A stretch of DNA of 35,321 nt from Streptomyces albidus (ex Kaewkla and Franco 2022) (GTDB lineage Bacteria; Actinomycetota; Actinomycetes; Streptomycetales; Streptomycetaceae). Location: NCBI RefSeq assembly GCF_013870515.1, contig NZ_JACBXA010000037.1, forward strand, positions 1 to 35,321, given 5' to 3'. The notes below the pieces were generated by a model. It searched no databases. It saw only the letters and a list, made by a program, of their open reading frames with translations, and was not told the origin of the DNA. Both the position numbers and the translations under genes were made by a program. Below, in pieces: positions 25,776-34,849 of this stretch. How positions within the stretch are numbered: position 1 is the first letter of the stretch; each line of letters starts with the position of its first letter.

Positions 25776-26633
25776 GTGAACACTCCCGAACCCCGCCCGT
25801 CCCTCCTCTCCCGGATCGGACAGGGCCTGCGTTCCCGGCTGCCTCTCTCACGGCGCGGGCGCACGATCGCGGTCTGCGCCGTGCCGCTGATCGCACTGCT
25901 GGCCGTCACCGCGGTGGTGCCGCTGCCGATGTCGCTCGCCCAGCCCGGTCTGACCGCGAACGTGGTCGGCCTGAACAAGAGCAAGCCGGTCATCACCGTC
26001 TCCGGCGCGGACAGCCGCGGCACGAGCGACGCCGACGGACGGCTGCTGATGACGACCATCGCGGCTACGCCGCCGGAGGCGGACGTCGAACTGCCGGAGG
26101 TCGTCCGCGCCTGGTTCAGCGAGGACCGGGCGGTGATGCCGACCGCGGCGGTCTACCCGGTGGGGGAGACCACCGAAGAGGTCGAGAAGCACAGCAAGGA
26201 CGAGATGCGGCAGTCGCAGAACGCGGCAGTCGACGCGGCGCTGCGGCAGCTGCACCTGTCACCCCGCAAGGTACGGGTCACGCTGCGCCTGGCCGACGTC
26301 GGCGGCCCCAGCGCGGGGCTGCTCTTCTCGCTCGGCATCGTCGACAAGCTCGACGGGGACGGCCGCGGCGGCAGCCTCACCGACGGCCGCTCCATCGCGG
26401 GCACCGGCACGATCAAGGAGAACGGCAAGGTGGGCCCGGTCGGCGGGGTGAGCCTGAAGACCAAGGCGGCGAAGCGCGACGGAGCGACCGTATTCCTCGT
26501 GCCGGCAGCCGAGTGCGGTGAGGCGAAGGCCCTGCGCCCGGAGGGCCTTCGCCTCATCCCCGTACGGACGCTGGACGGGACGCTGGACTCGCTCAAGGCG
26601 CTCAAGGACGGCGGCCGGGTGCCCAGTTGCTGA
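25776..26633 (+). CDS. Membrane-anchored Lon-like (S16) protease lacking a clear PDZ domain
   Basis: The 285-aa protein has a positive N-terminus, one transmembrane helix (residues about 30-54) and a C-terminal Lon-type protease domain outside the cytoplasm. The Ser-Lys dyad is visible: Ser179 in VGGPSAG and Lys228 in GGVSLKTKAAKR, aligned with GGLKEK of Lon. The N-terminal half (DGRLLMTTIAATPPEADVE) matches the YlbL-type layout. The PDZ domain that usually lies between these parts in YlbL proteins (about 340 aa) seems absent. The start GTG follows a -10-like TAGGTT by six bases. It converges on the opuC-like operon. Confidence 0.82.
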   Translation: MNTPEPRPSLLSRIGQGLRSRLPLSRRGRTIAVCAVPLIALLAVTAVVPLPMSLAQPGLTANVVGLNKSKPVITVSGADSRGTSDADGRLLMTTIAATPPEADVELPEVVRAWFSEDRAVMPTAAVYPVGETTEEVEKHSKDEMRQSQNAAVDAALRQLHLSPRKVRVTLRLADVGGPSAGLLFSLGIVDKLDGDGRGGSLTDGRSIAGTGTIKENGKVGPVGGVSLKTKAAKRDGATVFLVPAAECGEAKALRPEGLRLIPVRTLDGTLDSLKALKDGGRVPSC

Positions 26634-26637
26634 CCGC

Positions 26638-26686
26638 CCGGTCCTTCACCGGCTGAAGAGCTGACCGTGCCCCGGCCGAACGGCCG
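26638..26686 (+). terminator. Two short hairpins between convergent genes
   Basis: CCGGT/ACCGG (26638-26642 and 26648-26652) and CGGCC/GGCCG (26673-26677 and 26682-26686) each form 5-bp stems in the 58-base gap between the S16 gene and the converging ABC operon. They may act as a two-way terminator. Confidence 0.35.
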
Positions 26687-26691
26687 TCGTC

Positions 26692-27729
26692 TCAGCCCGT
26701 CTTGATGAAGCCTTCCCGCACCAGCCAGTCCTTGGCGACGTCGTGCGGGTCCTGACCTTCCACGTCCACCTTCGCGTTGAGCTTCTGCGCCATCTTGTTG
26801 TTGAGCGCCTTGGTGATGGGAGCGAGCAGCCCGGCGATCTCCGGGTACTCCTTCATCGTCTCGCTGTTCATCTCGGGCGCGACGTTGTAGTTCGGGAAGA
26901 ACTTCTTGTCGTCCTCCAGGATCTTCAACTTCAGCGCCGGGATGCGGCCGTCGGTCGCGGCGATCGCGCCGAAGACGCACGGCTTGCCCTTGGCCGTCTG
27001 CGTGTAGACGACACCGCCGGCCATCTTGTGGACCCGGCCGGCGGGGAACTTCATGCCGTACTTCTTCGCCATGCCCACGAGGCCGTCCTGCCGGGAGGCG
27101 AACTCGTTCTCCACGCACACCGAGCCGGCCTTCGGGTTCTCGCGGGAGAGCTCGGCGACGTCGGAGAGGGTCTTCGTGCCGTACTTCTTCTGCAGCTTCT
27201 CGCTGACGACCAGCGCGTAGGTGTTGTCGAGGGCGGACGGTTCGAGCCACTCGACGCCGTTCGCACGGTCCTCCTTCTGCACGGCCTCCCACTGCTTCCT
27301 CGGGTCGGGGATGGGCTTGGTGTGGGCGAGGTAGGTGATCCAGGACGTGCCGGTGTACTCGTACATGCCGTCCGCCGTGCCGGTCTCCACAGCCGAGCGC
27401 GCGCCGATGGAGCCCTGGACGGCCGTGCGGTCGACGACGTCGGCCCCGGCGGCGCGGAAGACCAGCCCCATGATCTTGCCCAGGATGATCTGCTCAGTGA
27501 ACTCCTTGGAGGTCACGGTCAGTTGGGCGTCCTTCAAGGGCTGGCCCGACCCCACCTTGCCCGGCCGCACCTTGTCGCTCATGGGACTGCCGCTGACCAG
27601 TCCGCAGCCGCTGAGCGAGCCGGCCAGCGCCAGGGCCGTCAGCCCGGCGGCGAGCGCGGCCGTACGGCTGGAGGGGCGCAGGGACGCACCAGTGCGGCGT
27701 GGAGGTCGCTGTAGCCGTGGCGTGCGCAT
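26692..27729 (-). CDS. Quaternary-amine ABC transporter, substrate-binding lipoprotein (OpuC type)
   Basis: The 345-aa lipoprotein has an Arg-rich n-region, a hydrophobic core and a lipobox LSGC with Cys42. The mature part is an OpuAC-like binding domain: LTVTSKEFTEQIILGKI at the first strand, VQGSIGARSAVETGTADGMYEYTGTSW in the ligand region, and KPCVFGAIAATDGRIPALKLKIL in lobe 2. Such proteins bind glycine betaine, choline, carnitine or related compounds. It is last in a four-gene operon. Its ATG (27729-27727) overlaps the permease stop by one base, with GGAGGGA upstream. The frame runs far upstream, but the lipoprotein signal fixes the start. Confidence 0.88.
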   Translation of the reverse strand: MRTPRLQRPPRRTGASLRPSSRTAALAAGLTALALAGSLSGCGLVSGSPMSDKVRPGKVGSGQPLKDAQLTVTSKEFTEQIILGKIMGLVFRAAGADVVDRTAVQGSIGARSAVETGTADGMYEYTGTSWITYLAHTKPIPDPRKQWEAVQKEDRANGVEWLEPSALDNTYALVVSEKLQKKYGTKTLSDVAELSRENPKAGSVCVENEFASRQDGLVGMAKKYGMKFPAGRVHKMAGGVVYTQTAKGKPCVFGAIAATDGRIPALKLKILEDDKKFFPNYNVAPEMNSETMKEYPEIAGLLAPITKALNNKMAQKLNAKVDVEGQDPHDVAKDWLVREGFIKTG

Positions 27730-28676
27730 CAGGACGATCCCTCCAAGCCGCGCGGGCGCAGCAGCAGTTCGACGAGTGAGGCGATCCAGTCGATCAGCAG
27801 CGCGAGTGCGACCGTGAGGATCGAGCCGAGCATCAGCACCGGCATCCGCTGGTTGGTGATGCCGGAGGAGATCAGGTCTCCGAGCCCGCCGCCGCCGATG
27901 AACGTGGCGAGGGTGGCCGTCCCGACGTTGAGGACGAGCGCGTTGCGCACGCCCGCCAGGATCAGCGGTACGGCCAGCGGGAGTTCGACCTTGGCCAGCA
28001 CTCCCAGCGACGACATCCCGATGCCCTTCGCCGCCTCGGTCAGTCCGGGGTCGATGCCGCGCAGCCCCGTGATGGTGTTGGCCAGGACGGGCAGCACCGC
28101 GTAGACCACCATGCCGACGACCGCCGTGGTCTGGCCGATGTTGAGCCAGAAGACCAGCAGCACCAGCAGGCCGAGAGAGGGGATCGCCTGGCCGAGGTTG
28201 GCCACGGCCATGGCGACGGGCGTGGCCTTGCGCAGGAACGGGCGGGTGAGCGCGATGCCGAGAGGTATGGCGATGACCAGCACCCAGAAGGTGGAGATCA
28301 CCGTCATCTCGATGTGCTGGCCCAGGCGCAGCGTGACGTTGCCGTCGGCGAGCGCGTTGCGGGCGATCGTGTCCAGCTCCGCGCTGCGGAACCACAGCCA
28401 GGTGCCGAGCAGAACGAGCCCGACCACACCCGGAAGGATGGTCAGCTTCTGCCAGGTCAGCCGTGCCAGCCGGCCCTCGGCGACGGCGGCTCCCCGGCGC
28501 GTTCCTTCGTCCTGTGGGGCGGCCTCGTCCGGTGCGACCGACTCGTCCGGTGCGGCGGCCTGACCCGGGATGCTCCCCGCGGCCTCGCTCCCCGGCCGTC
28601 CGGCGCTCTCCTCGGTGTCCGTCGAGCTCCCCGCGTCCCCGGTCGCTCCCGCGCCGGGTCCAGTCTCGTTGCTCAC
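27729..28676 (-). CDS. Quaternary-amine ABC transporter permease
   Basis: The 315-aa permease has an unusual ~75-residue acidic, Gly/Ala/Pro-rich N-terminal extension, then about six membrane helices. The EAA loop is EAAKGIGMSSLGVLAKVELPLAVPLILAG in the ProW/OpuCB form, where the ATPase docks. It is followed by ATFIGGGGLGDLI. The ATG overlaps the ATPase stop (ATGA, 28673-28676). The extension may be cytoplasmic and disordered. Together with the second permease (29946) it should form the heterodimeric channel. Ligand choice cannot be told from the sequence. Confidence 0.88.
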   Translation of the reverse strand: MSNETGPGAGATGDAGSSTDTEESAGRPGSEAAGSIPGQAAAPDESVAPDEAAPQDEGTRRGAAVAEGRLARLTWQKLTILPGVVGLVLLGTWLWFRSAELDTIARNALADGNVTLRLGQHIEMTVISTFWVLVIAIPLGIALTRPFLRKATPVAMAVANLGQAIPSLGLLVLLVFWLNIGQTTAVVGMVVYAVLPVLANTITGLRGIDPGLTEAAKGIGMSSLGVLAKVELPLAVPLILAGVRNALVLNVGTATLATFIGGGGLGDLISSGITNQRMPVLMLGSILTVALALLIDWIASLVELLLRPRGLEGSS

Positions 28677-29953
28677 GTGAGGCCCTCCTGCGCGGCGTAC
28701 GTCCGCCGGGCCTGCTGGTCGCTCAGCCGGTGCTGGTGCTCGATCGCCTCCAGCCGGTCGGCGTCGAGGAGGTCGTGCACGGAGTTCATCAGCGTCTCCA
28801 CGTCGACGACGCCGGTGTACTCGCCGCGCCTGCCCGTGACCGCGACGCGTCCCGCGTTGTCCGTGAGCACCGCCTCCAGCGCGTCGCGCAGGGTCGCGTC
28901 ACGGGTGACGGTGTCGTGCACGAGCGTGCCCGCGCGGGCCAACGAGCCCTTGGCGTGGGTGAGATCGCCGCGCCGCAGCCATTTGTACGGACGCTGCTTG
29001 CGGTCCAGCAGCAGCACCTCGTTCGTGGTGCCCGCGCTGAGCATCTCCGAGATGGTCTCCAGCGGTTCCTCGACCGTGGCGGTGGGGAAGTCGACTATCT
29101 CCACGTCCCGTACGCGCGTGAGGTTGAGGCGCTTGAGGGCGGCACCGGCTCCCACGAAACCGGAGACGAAGTCGTCAGCGGGGTTGGTGAGGATGGCCTC
29201 CGGGGTGTCGAACTGGGCGATGTGCGACTGCTCGCGCAGCACCGCGATGCGGTCGCCCAGCTTGATCGCCTCGTCGAAGTCGTGGGTGACGAAGACGATG
29301 GTCTTGCGCAACTCGTGCTGCAGACGGATCAGTTCGTCCTGAAGGTGGTCACGCGTGATTGGGTCGACGGCGCCGAAGGGCTCGTCCATCAGCAGCACGG
29401 GAGGGTCGGCTGCCAGTGCGCGGGCGACGCCGACGCGCTGCTGCTGACCGCCGGAGAGCTGGCGCGGGTAGCGGCCCTGGAACTCGGCCGGGTCCAGGCC
29501 GACGAGGTCGAGCATCTCCTCGACCCGCGCCTTGATCTTCGCCTTCGGCCACCCGGCCATCTTCGGGACCTGCGCGACGTTCTGCGCGACCGTCATGTGC
29601 GGGAAGAGGCCGGACGACTGGATCGCGTAACCGATCTTGCGGCGGAGCTTCACCGCGTCCATGTCCGTGACGTCCTCGTCGCCGATCCGGATGCGGCCCG
29701 AGGTGGGCTCGATCAGCCGGTTGATCATCTTCAGCAGGGTGGACTTGCCGCACCCCGACGGGCCGACTAGTACGACGATCTCGCCCGCCTTGACCTCCAG
29801 GCTGACGCCGTCCACCGCGGGTGCCGCGGAGCCGGAGTAGCGCTTGGTCAGGCCTTCGAGCTGGATGGTGGCACCGGATGCGCCGTCGCCGAGCGGCTGG
29901 GTCTTCCCCTCCACCGCCTCGCCGGACTCTGCTGCGGGTGTCGTCTCAGGCAC
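28673..29953 (-). CDS. Quaternary-amine ABC transporter ATPase with CBS domains
   Basis: The 426-aa ATPase has Walker A GPSGCGKST, signature LSGGQQQRVGVARAL, Walker B VLLMDEPFGAVD and H-loop VTHDFDEA, matching the ProV/OpuCA class. The C-terminal ~130 residues contain a CBS pair. Its second half (DATLRDALEAVLTDNAGRVAVTGRRGEYTGVVDVE) is clear and its first half weaker. In OpuA/OpuC such domains sense ionic strength or cyclic di-AMP and gate transport; whether that holds here is unknown. It overlaps the flanking permease genes by 8 bases (29946-29953) and 4 bases (28673-28676), so the complex is tightly coordinated. Confidence 0.9.
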   Translation of the reverse strand: MPETTPAAESGEAVEGKTQPLGDGASGATIQLEGLTKRYSGSAAPAVDGVSLEVKAGEIVVLVGPSGCGKSTLLKMINRLIEPTSGRIRIGDEDVTDMDAVKLRRKIGYAIQSSGLFPHMTVAQNVAQVPKMAGWPKAKIKARVEEMLDLVGLDPAEFQGRYPRQLSGGQQQRVGVARALAADPPVLLMDEPFGAVDPITRDHLQDELIRLQHELRKTIVFVTHDFDEAIKLGDRIAVLREQSHIAQFDTPEAILTNPADDFVSGFVGAGAALKRLNLTRVRDVEIVDFPTATVEEPLETISEMLSAGTTNEVLLLDRKQRPYKWLRRGDLTHAKGSLARAGTLVHDTVTRDATLRDALEAVLTDNAGRVAVTGRRGEYTGVVDVETLMNSVHDLLDADRLEAIEHQHRLSDQQARRTYAAQEGLT

Positions 29954-30593
29954 GTATCCCCCTCGGGATGGTCAGGCGTCCGATGAGGACGTACGCGGCG
30001 TCGAAAAGCAGCGCGAGCACGACGATGCCGAGCGTTCCCGCGAGCACTTGGTTGAGGGCGTTGGCGCTGCCGAGCGAGGCCACGCCGCGGAAGATGAGGT
30101 TGCCCAGGCCGGGCCCCGAGGCGAAGGCCGCGATCGCGGCGATGCCCATGAGCATCTGGGTGGAGACGCGGATGCCGGTGAGGATCGGCGGCCAGGCCAG
30201 CGGCAGTTCGACCTTGAGCAGCTGCCGCGTCCGTGACATGCCGATGCCGCGGGCGGCGTCCACCAGCGAGGGGTCGACTCCGCGGAGTCCGACGATGGCG
30301 TTGCGGACGATGGGCAGCAGTCCGTACAGCGTCAGGGCGACGACGGTCGGTGCGACACCGAGCCCGACCAGCGGGATCAGCAGACCGATGAGCGCCAGCG
30401 AGGGCACGGTCAGGATCGTCGCGGTCGTCGTGGTGGCGAGATCCCCGGCCCACTCGCTGCGATAGGTCACGACACCGATGAGCACGCCGAGAACGGTCGC
30501 GGCCACCATGCACTGGAGGACCGCGCTCGCGTGCTGCAGGGAATCGGCCAGCAGTTGGGCCTGCCGGTTGCTGAGATACTCCCAGAAGCTCAC
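29946..30593 (-). CDS. Quaternary-amine ABC transporter permease, first gene of the operon
   Basis: The 215-aa permease has five or six helices and the EAA-type loop DAARGIGMSRTRQLLKVELPLAWPPILTG. The GTG start (30593) has GAGGAA about 8 bases upstream. It overlaps the ATPase gene by 8 bases and lies 76 bases downstream of the Lrp/AsnC gene on the same strand. The minus strand just before it carries two AGCGACGGA direct repeats. Readthrough from the Lrp gene is possible, since no terminator was seen between them. Confidence 0.88.
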   Translation of the reverse strand: MSFWEYLSNRQAQLLADSLQHASAVLQCMVAATVLGVLIGVVTYRSEWAGDLATTTTATILTVPSLALIGLLIPLVGLGVAPTVVALTLYGLLPIVRNAIVGLRGVDPSLVDAARGIGMSRTRQLLKVELPLAWPPILTGIRVSTQMLMGIAAIAAFASGPGLGNLIFRGVASLGSANALNQVLAGTLGIVVLALLFDAAYVLIGRLTIPRGIRA

Positions 30594-30669
30594 TCTGGCA
30601 TTCCTCGCTTCTTCATCCGTCTCCGTCGCTTCCGTCGCTTGTGCCTCGACCGGGCAGGGCCGTGCGCTC

Positions 30670-31182
30670 TCAGAGCACGTCGTCGCCGGTCGTCTGCCGT
30701 GGCTGAGCCGGGTCCGCCGTGCCCGCTGCCTGACGGACCAGCGGGATGATCCTCAGCGGCACGGGGTTCTCCATGACGATGGCCGTCGACGCCCGCATGA
30801 TGCCGTCGAATCCGACGACGCGGTCGATCACCCGCTGCAGGTCGGCGTTCGACCGAGCGACGAGGCGGCAGAGCATATCCCCGTGCCCCGTCGTCGTATG
30901 CAGCTCCAGCACTTCCGGCACGGAGTTCAGGTGTGCGCGTACGTCCGAGCCCTGGCCCTGTTTGATCTCCAGGGTGGCGAAGGCGGTGACGGGATAGCCG
31001 ATGGCCGACGGGTCGACGTCGGGCCCGAACCCGCGGATCACCCCAGCGGTCTTAAGCCTGTCCAGCCGGGCCTGCACGGTGCCGCGGGCGACGCCGAGAC
31101 GCCGGGATGCCTCCAGCACCCCGATCCTCGGTTCGTCCGCGAGCAGTTCGAGCAGTCGTCCATCGAGCCGATCGATACCCAC
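30670..31182 (-). CDS. Lrp/AsnC-family transcriptional regulator
   Basis: The 170-aa protein has an N-terminal helix-turn-helix (IDRLDGRLLELLADEPRIG, then SRRLGVARGTVQARLDRLK) and a C-terminal RAM effector domain (about 65-150). GTG 31182 is chosen because AAAGGGAA lies 4 bases upstream and the helix-turn-helix begins right after it; the frame is open to 31257. It is divergent from hpd. The intergenic region has repeated operator-like sites. Control of hpd, and therefore of tyrosine breakdown, is likely from position. It may also be cotranscribed with the opuC-like operon. AsnC proteins typically sense amino acids. Confidence 0.9.
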   Translation of the reverse strand: MGIDRLDGRLLELLADEPRIGVLEASRRLGVARGTVQARLDRLKTAGVIRGFGPDVDPSAIGYPVTAFATLEIKQGQGSDVRAHLNSVPEVLELHTTTGHGDMLCRLVARSNADLQRVIDRVVGFDGIMRASTAIVMENPVPLRIIPLVRQAAGTADPAQPRQTTGDDVL

Positions 31183-31199
31183 GGGTTCCCTTTCAGTAA

Positions 31200-32474
<1,275 letters not shown>

Positions 32475-32510
32475 CGCCCGCCTGACCTCTCCGGCCTCCC
32501 GAACGCTCCA

Positions 32511-32559
32511 CGCACCCGCCCGCATCGTCCCGCCTTCCCGGGCGGTGCGGGCGGGTGCG
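32511..32559 (+). terminator. 14-bp perfect inverted repeat between hpd and the oxidase gene
   Basis: CGCACCCGCCCGCA (32511-32524) pairs perfectly with TGCGGGCGGGTGCG (32546-32559). CCGCC/GGCGG can pair inside the loop. It lies 37 bases after the hpd stop and ends directly before the oxidase start region, so it may both end hpd transcription and affect oxidase translation. Confidence 0.7.
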
Positions 32560-32571
32560 ATGGTGGAGGCC

Positions 32572-33939
32572 ATGAGCGAGCTGATCGCACGGCTGCGGGA
32601 CGGACTGTCCGCCGACGCCGTCCTCACCGACCCGGACGTCACCGCCTCCTACGCCCGTGACATGGCCGACTTCTGCGAGGCCGGCACCCCCGCTGCGGTC
32701 GTGCTGCCCGGCACCGCCGAAGAGGTCCAGCACGTCATGCGCACCGCGACCGCGCTGCGCGTCCCCGTCGTCCCGCAGGGCGCCCGCACGGGCCTGTCCG
32801 GAGCGGCGAACGCCAGCGACGGCTGCATCGTCCTCTGTCTCGCGCGCATGAACCGGATCCTGGAGATCGACCCGGTCGACCGCGTCGCGGTCGTCGAACC
32901 CGGCGTCGTCAACGCGACCTTGTCGCGCGAGGTCAACGAGGTCGGCCTGCACTACCCCCCGGACCCGAGCAGTTGGGAGGAGTGCACCATCGGCGGCAAC
33001 ATCGGCACGGCCGCCGGCGGTCTGTGCTGCGTGAAGTACGGGGTCACCGCCGAATACGTGCTCGGTCTCGATGTCGTGCTGGCCGACGGGCGTCTGATGT
33101 CCACGGGCCGCCGCACGGCCAAGGGCGTCGCCGGCTACGACCTCACGCGGCTCTTCGTGGGCTCCGAGGGCACGCTCGGCGTCGTCGTACGTGCCGTTCT
33201 CGCCCTGAAGCCCCGGCCGCCCCGACAGCTCGCGCTGGCCGCGGAGTTCTCCTCGGCGGCAGCCGCGGGAGACGCGGTCTGCAGGATCATGGAGAGCGGC
33301 CACGTGCCCTCGCTGATGGAGCTGATGGACCGTACGACGCTGCGTGCGGTGAACGACCTGACCAGCATGGGACTGCCCGACTCCACCGAGGCGTTGCTCC
33401 TCGTCGCCTTCGACACCCCCGAGCCCGGCGAGGACCTGGCGGCCGTGGGGGAGCTGTGCAAGGCGGCGGGCGCGAGCGAGGTCGTACCCGCCGAGACCCA
33501 GGCGGAGTCGGAGATGCTGCTCCAGGCGCGGCGCAGCGTGCACTACGCGATGGAGGCCCTCGCGGGGACGACGCTGATCGACGACGTGTGCGTGCCCCGC
33601 TCGAAGCTCGCGGAGATGCTGGAGGGCACGGCGGCCGTCGGCGAGAAGTACGGCCTGACGGTGGGCGTCTGCGCACATGCCGGCGACGGGAACACCCATC
33701 CCACCGTCTGTTTCGACCCGGACGACGAGGACGAGACCCGCCGGGCACGCGAGGCGTTCGACGCGATCATGGCCCTCGGGCTGGAGCTGGGCGGCACCAT
33801 CACCGGCGAACACGGCGTCGGCGTGCTGAAGAGGGAGTGGCTGGCCCGCGAACTCGGGCCTGTGGGGCTGGAGATGCAGCGCAGCATCAAGGAAGTGTTC
33901 GACCCGCTGGGGTTGTTGAACCCCGGGAAGCTCTTCTGA
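32572..33939 (+). CDS. FAD-linked oxidase (GlcD/D-lactate dehydrogenase type)
   Basis: The 455-aa flavoprotein has a PCMH FAD-binding domain (VVPQGARTGLSGAAN and DPSSWEECTIGGNIGTAAGG) and a C-terminal FAD-oxidase domain with VCAHAGDGNTHPTV and GEHGVG. It resembles GlcD and D-2-hydroxyacid dehydrogenases, so it probably oxidises a 2-hydroxy acid such as glycolate or D-lactate; the acceptor is unknown. Start ATG 32572 begins with MSELIARLRDGL, a family-like start, but GGAGG lies only 2 bases before it. ATG 32560 is an alternative whose ribosome site would be buried in the hairpin. The last five codons and stop belong to an 18-bp tandem repeat. Confidence 0.9.
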   Translation: MSELIARLRDGLSADAVLTDPDVTASYARDMADFCEAGTPAAVVLPGTAEEVQHVMRTATALRVPVVPQGARTGLSGAANASDGCIVLCLARMNRILEIDPVDRVAVVEPGVVNATLSREVNEVGLHYPPDPSSWEECTIGGNIGTAAGGLCCVKYGVTAEYVLGLDVVLADGRLMSTGRRTAKGVAGYDLTRLFVGSEGTLGVVVRAVLALKPRPPRQLALAAEFSSAAAAGDAVCRIMESGHVPSLMELMDRTTLRAVNDLTSMGLPDSTEALLLVAFDTPEPGEDLAAVGELCKAAGASEVVPAETQAESEMLLQARRSVHYAMEALAGTTLIDDVCVPRSKLAEMLEGTAAVGEKYGLTVGVCAHAGDGNTHPTVCFDPDDEDETRRAREAFDAIMALGLELGGTITGEHGVGVLKREWLARELGPVGLEMQRSIKEVFDPLGLLNPGKLF

Positions 33940-33995
33940 GCCGGGAAGTTCTTCTGAGCGGGGAAGCTCTTCTGAGCCGGAAAGGGCCTTCCGAG
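33923..33995 (+). repeat. 18-bp tandem repeat at the end of the oxidase gene
   Basis: Three near-identical 18-bp units (33923-33940, 33941-33958, 33959-33976; CCGGGAAGCTCTTCTGAG type) are followed by a degenerate fourth. The first unit encodes the GKLF-stop end of the oxidase. Each later unit repeats that stop in the same frame, so three in-frame TGA codons occur in a row. Confidence 0.85.
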
Positions 33996-34100
33996 CCGGC
34001 AGGCACTCGCCGCCCGGGTGACTCGTCCGAACTACGGGCCACTCAGGGCACATTCATCGGGATTCATCGGATCGAGTGAAAAGCGTGAGGCGCGGTGAGG

Positions 34101-34586
34101 CTACGGCAGCACACCTCCGCCGTCACCCGACTCGTCCGACGGCGACGGGTCGCGCACGCACAGGTCGTCGCCCTGGGCGGCCTCCAGCAGATCCCTCAAC
34201 GCCTTGTCCATGCCCAGCACTTCGGACTCCAGGCCAGGAGGGACCGCCCGCAGGGTGCGCTCCAGCCAGCCGGAGACGACGGAGGAGGGCATCTCCAGCA
34301 GGGCGTCGCCGTCCGGGGAGGAGAGCGCCACACAGAGGATGTCGCGGCCCTGGACCTTGGCCGGCCACACCCTCACGTCGCCCTCACCGCAGGCACGGAA
34401 CACACCCTCGACCAGCAGCTCACGCGCGAAGGTCCAAGTGACGGAGGCGCCTTGGCCCACGTGGAACGCGATGTGGGCGGCGTAGGGATCGTCCGCGCGG
34501 TAGGTGAGCCGCGCGGGCACGGGGAGGTTGCGGTCAGGCGAAAGCACCAGCCTGATCTCAAGTTCGCATTCAACGAGGATCTGCAT
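34101..34586 (-). CDS. ssgG: SsgA-like sporulation/cell division protein, probable SsgG
   Basis: The 161-aa protein is an SsgA-like protein (SALP), a family specific to sporulating actinomycetes that steers septum placement and wall remodelling in aerial hyphae. Family landmarks are VPARLTYRADDPYAAHIAFHVG, WTFARELLVEGVF and GDVRVWPAK, then ALSSPDGDALLEMP. The ATG has GAAAGGG 7 bases upstream. The assignment to SsgG rests on neighbours: hpd, a FAD oxidase and a DUF2510 gene flank ssgG in S. coelicolor, as far as I recall. The C-terminus is extended by an acidic Ser/Gly tail compared with short SALPs. It is cytoplasmic and its transcription converges with that of the oxidase. Confidence 0.88.
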   Translation of the reverse strand: MQILVECELEIRLVLSPDRNLPVPARLTYRADDPYAAHIAFHVGQGASVTWTFARELLVEGVFRACGEGDVRVWPAKVQGRDILCVALSSPDGDALLEMPSSVVSGWLERTLRAVPPGLESEVLGMDKALRDLLEAAQGDDLCVRDPSPSDESGDGGGVLP

Positions 34587-34680
34587 GGGCGTGCCCTTTC
34601 GTGATCACGCAGCCTGTGGTGGCGTGCACCTGTGGAGAGGGCCCAGGGCGTGAGTCCTTACGCGTCTTCGCTTCATTCTT

Positions 34681-34822
34681 CCTCCGCGGAGGGGTTGCGC
34701 GTCAGATGGGGCGGGCAAGTTGTCTGCCCTGTCTGGTAGATGTGGACACTACGCTTCACGGTTGCGCCGCGCGGGGGTAACTGCGTTGCACGTACGTCAC
34801 AAGACGCCACAAGGCGACACAA
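34681..34822 (+). promoter_or_regulatory. Divergent ssgG/DUF2510 control region with palindrome and phased CACAA repeats
   Basis: CCTCCGCGGAGG (34681-34692) is a perfect 12-bp palindrome. Nearer the DUF2510 gene, CACAA occurs three times at exactly 10-base steps (34798, 34808, 34818), on one face of the helix. TAGATG (34737-34742) may be a -10 element but has no clear -35. The region separates two divergent genes. Confidence 0.35.
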
Positions 34823-34849
34823 CGGTCGAACAGATACGGGATCTGGACT

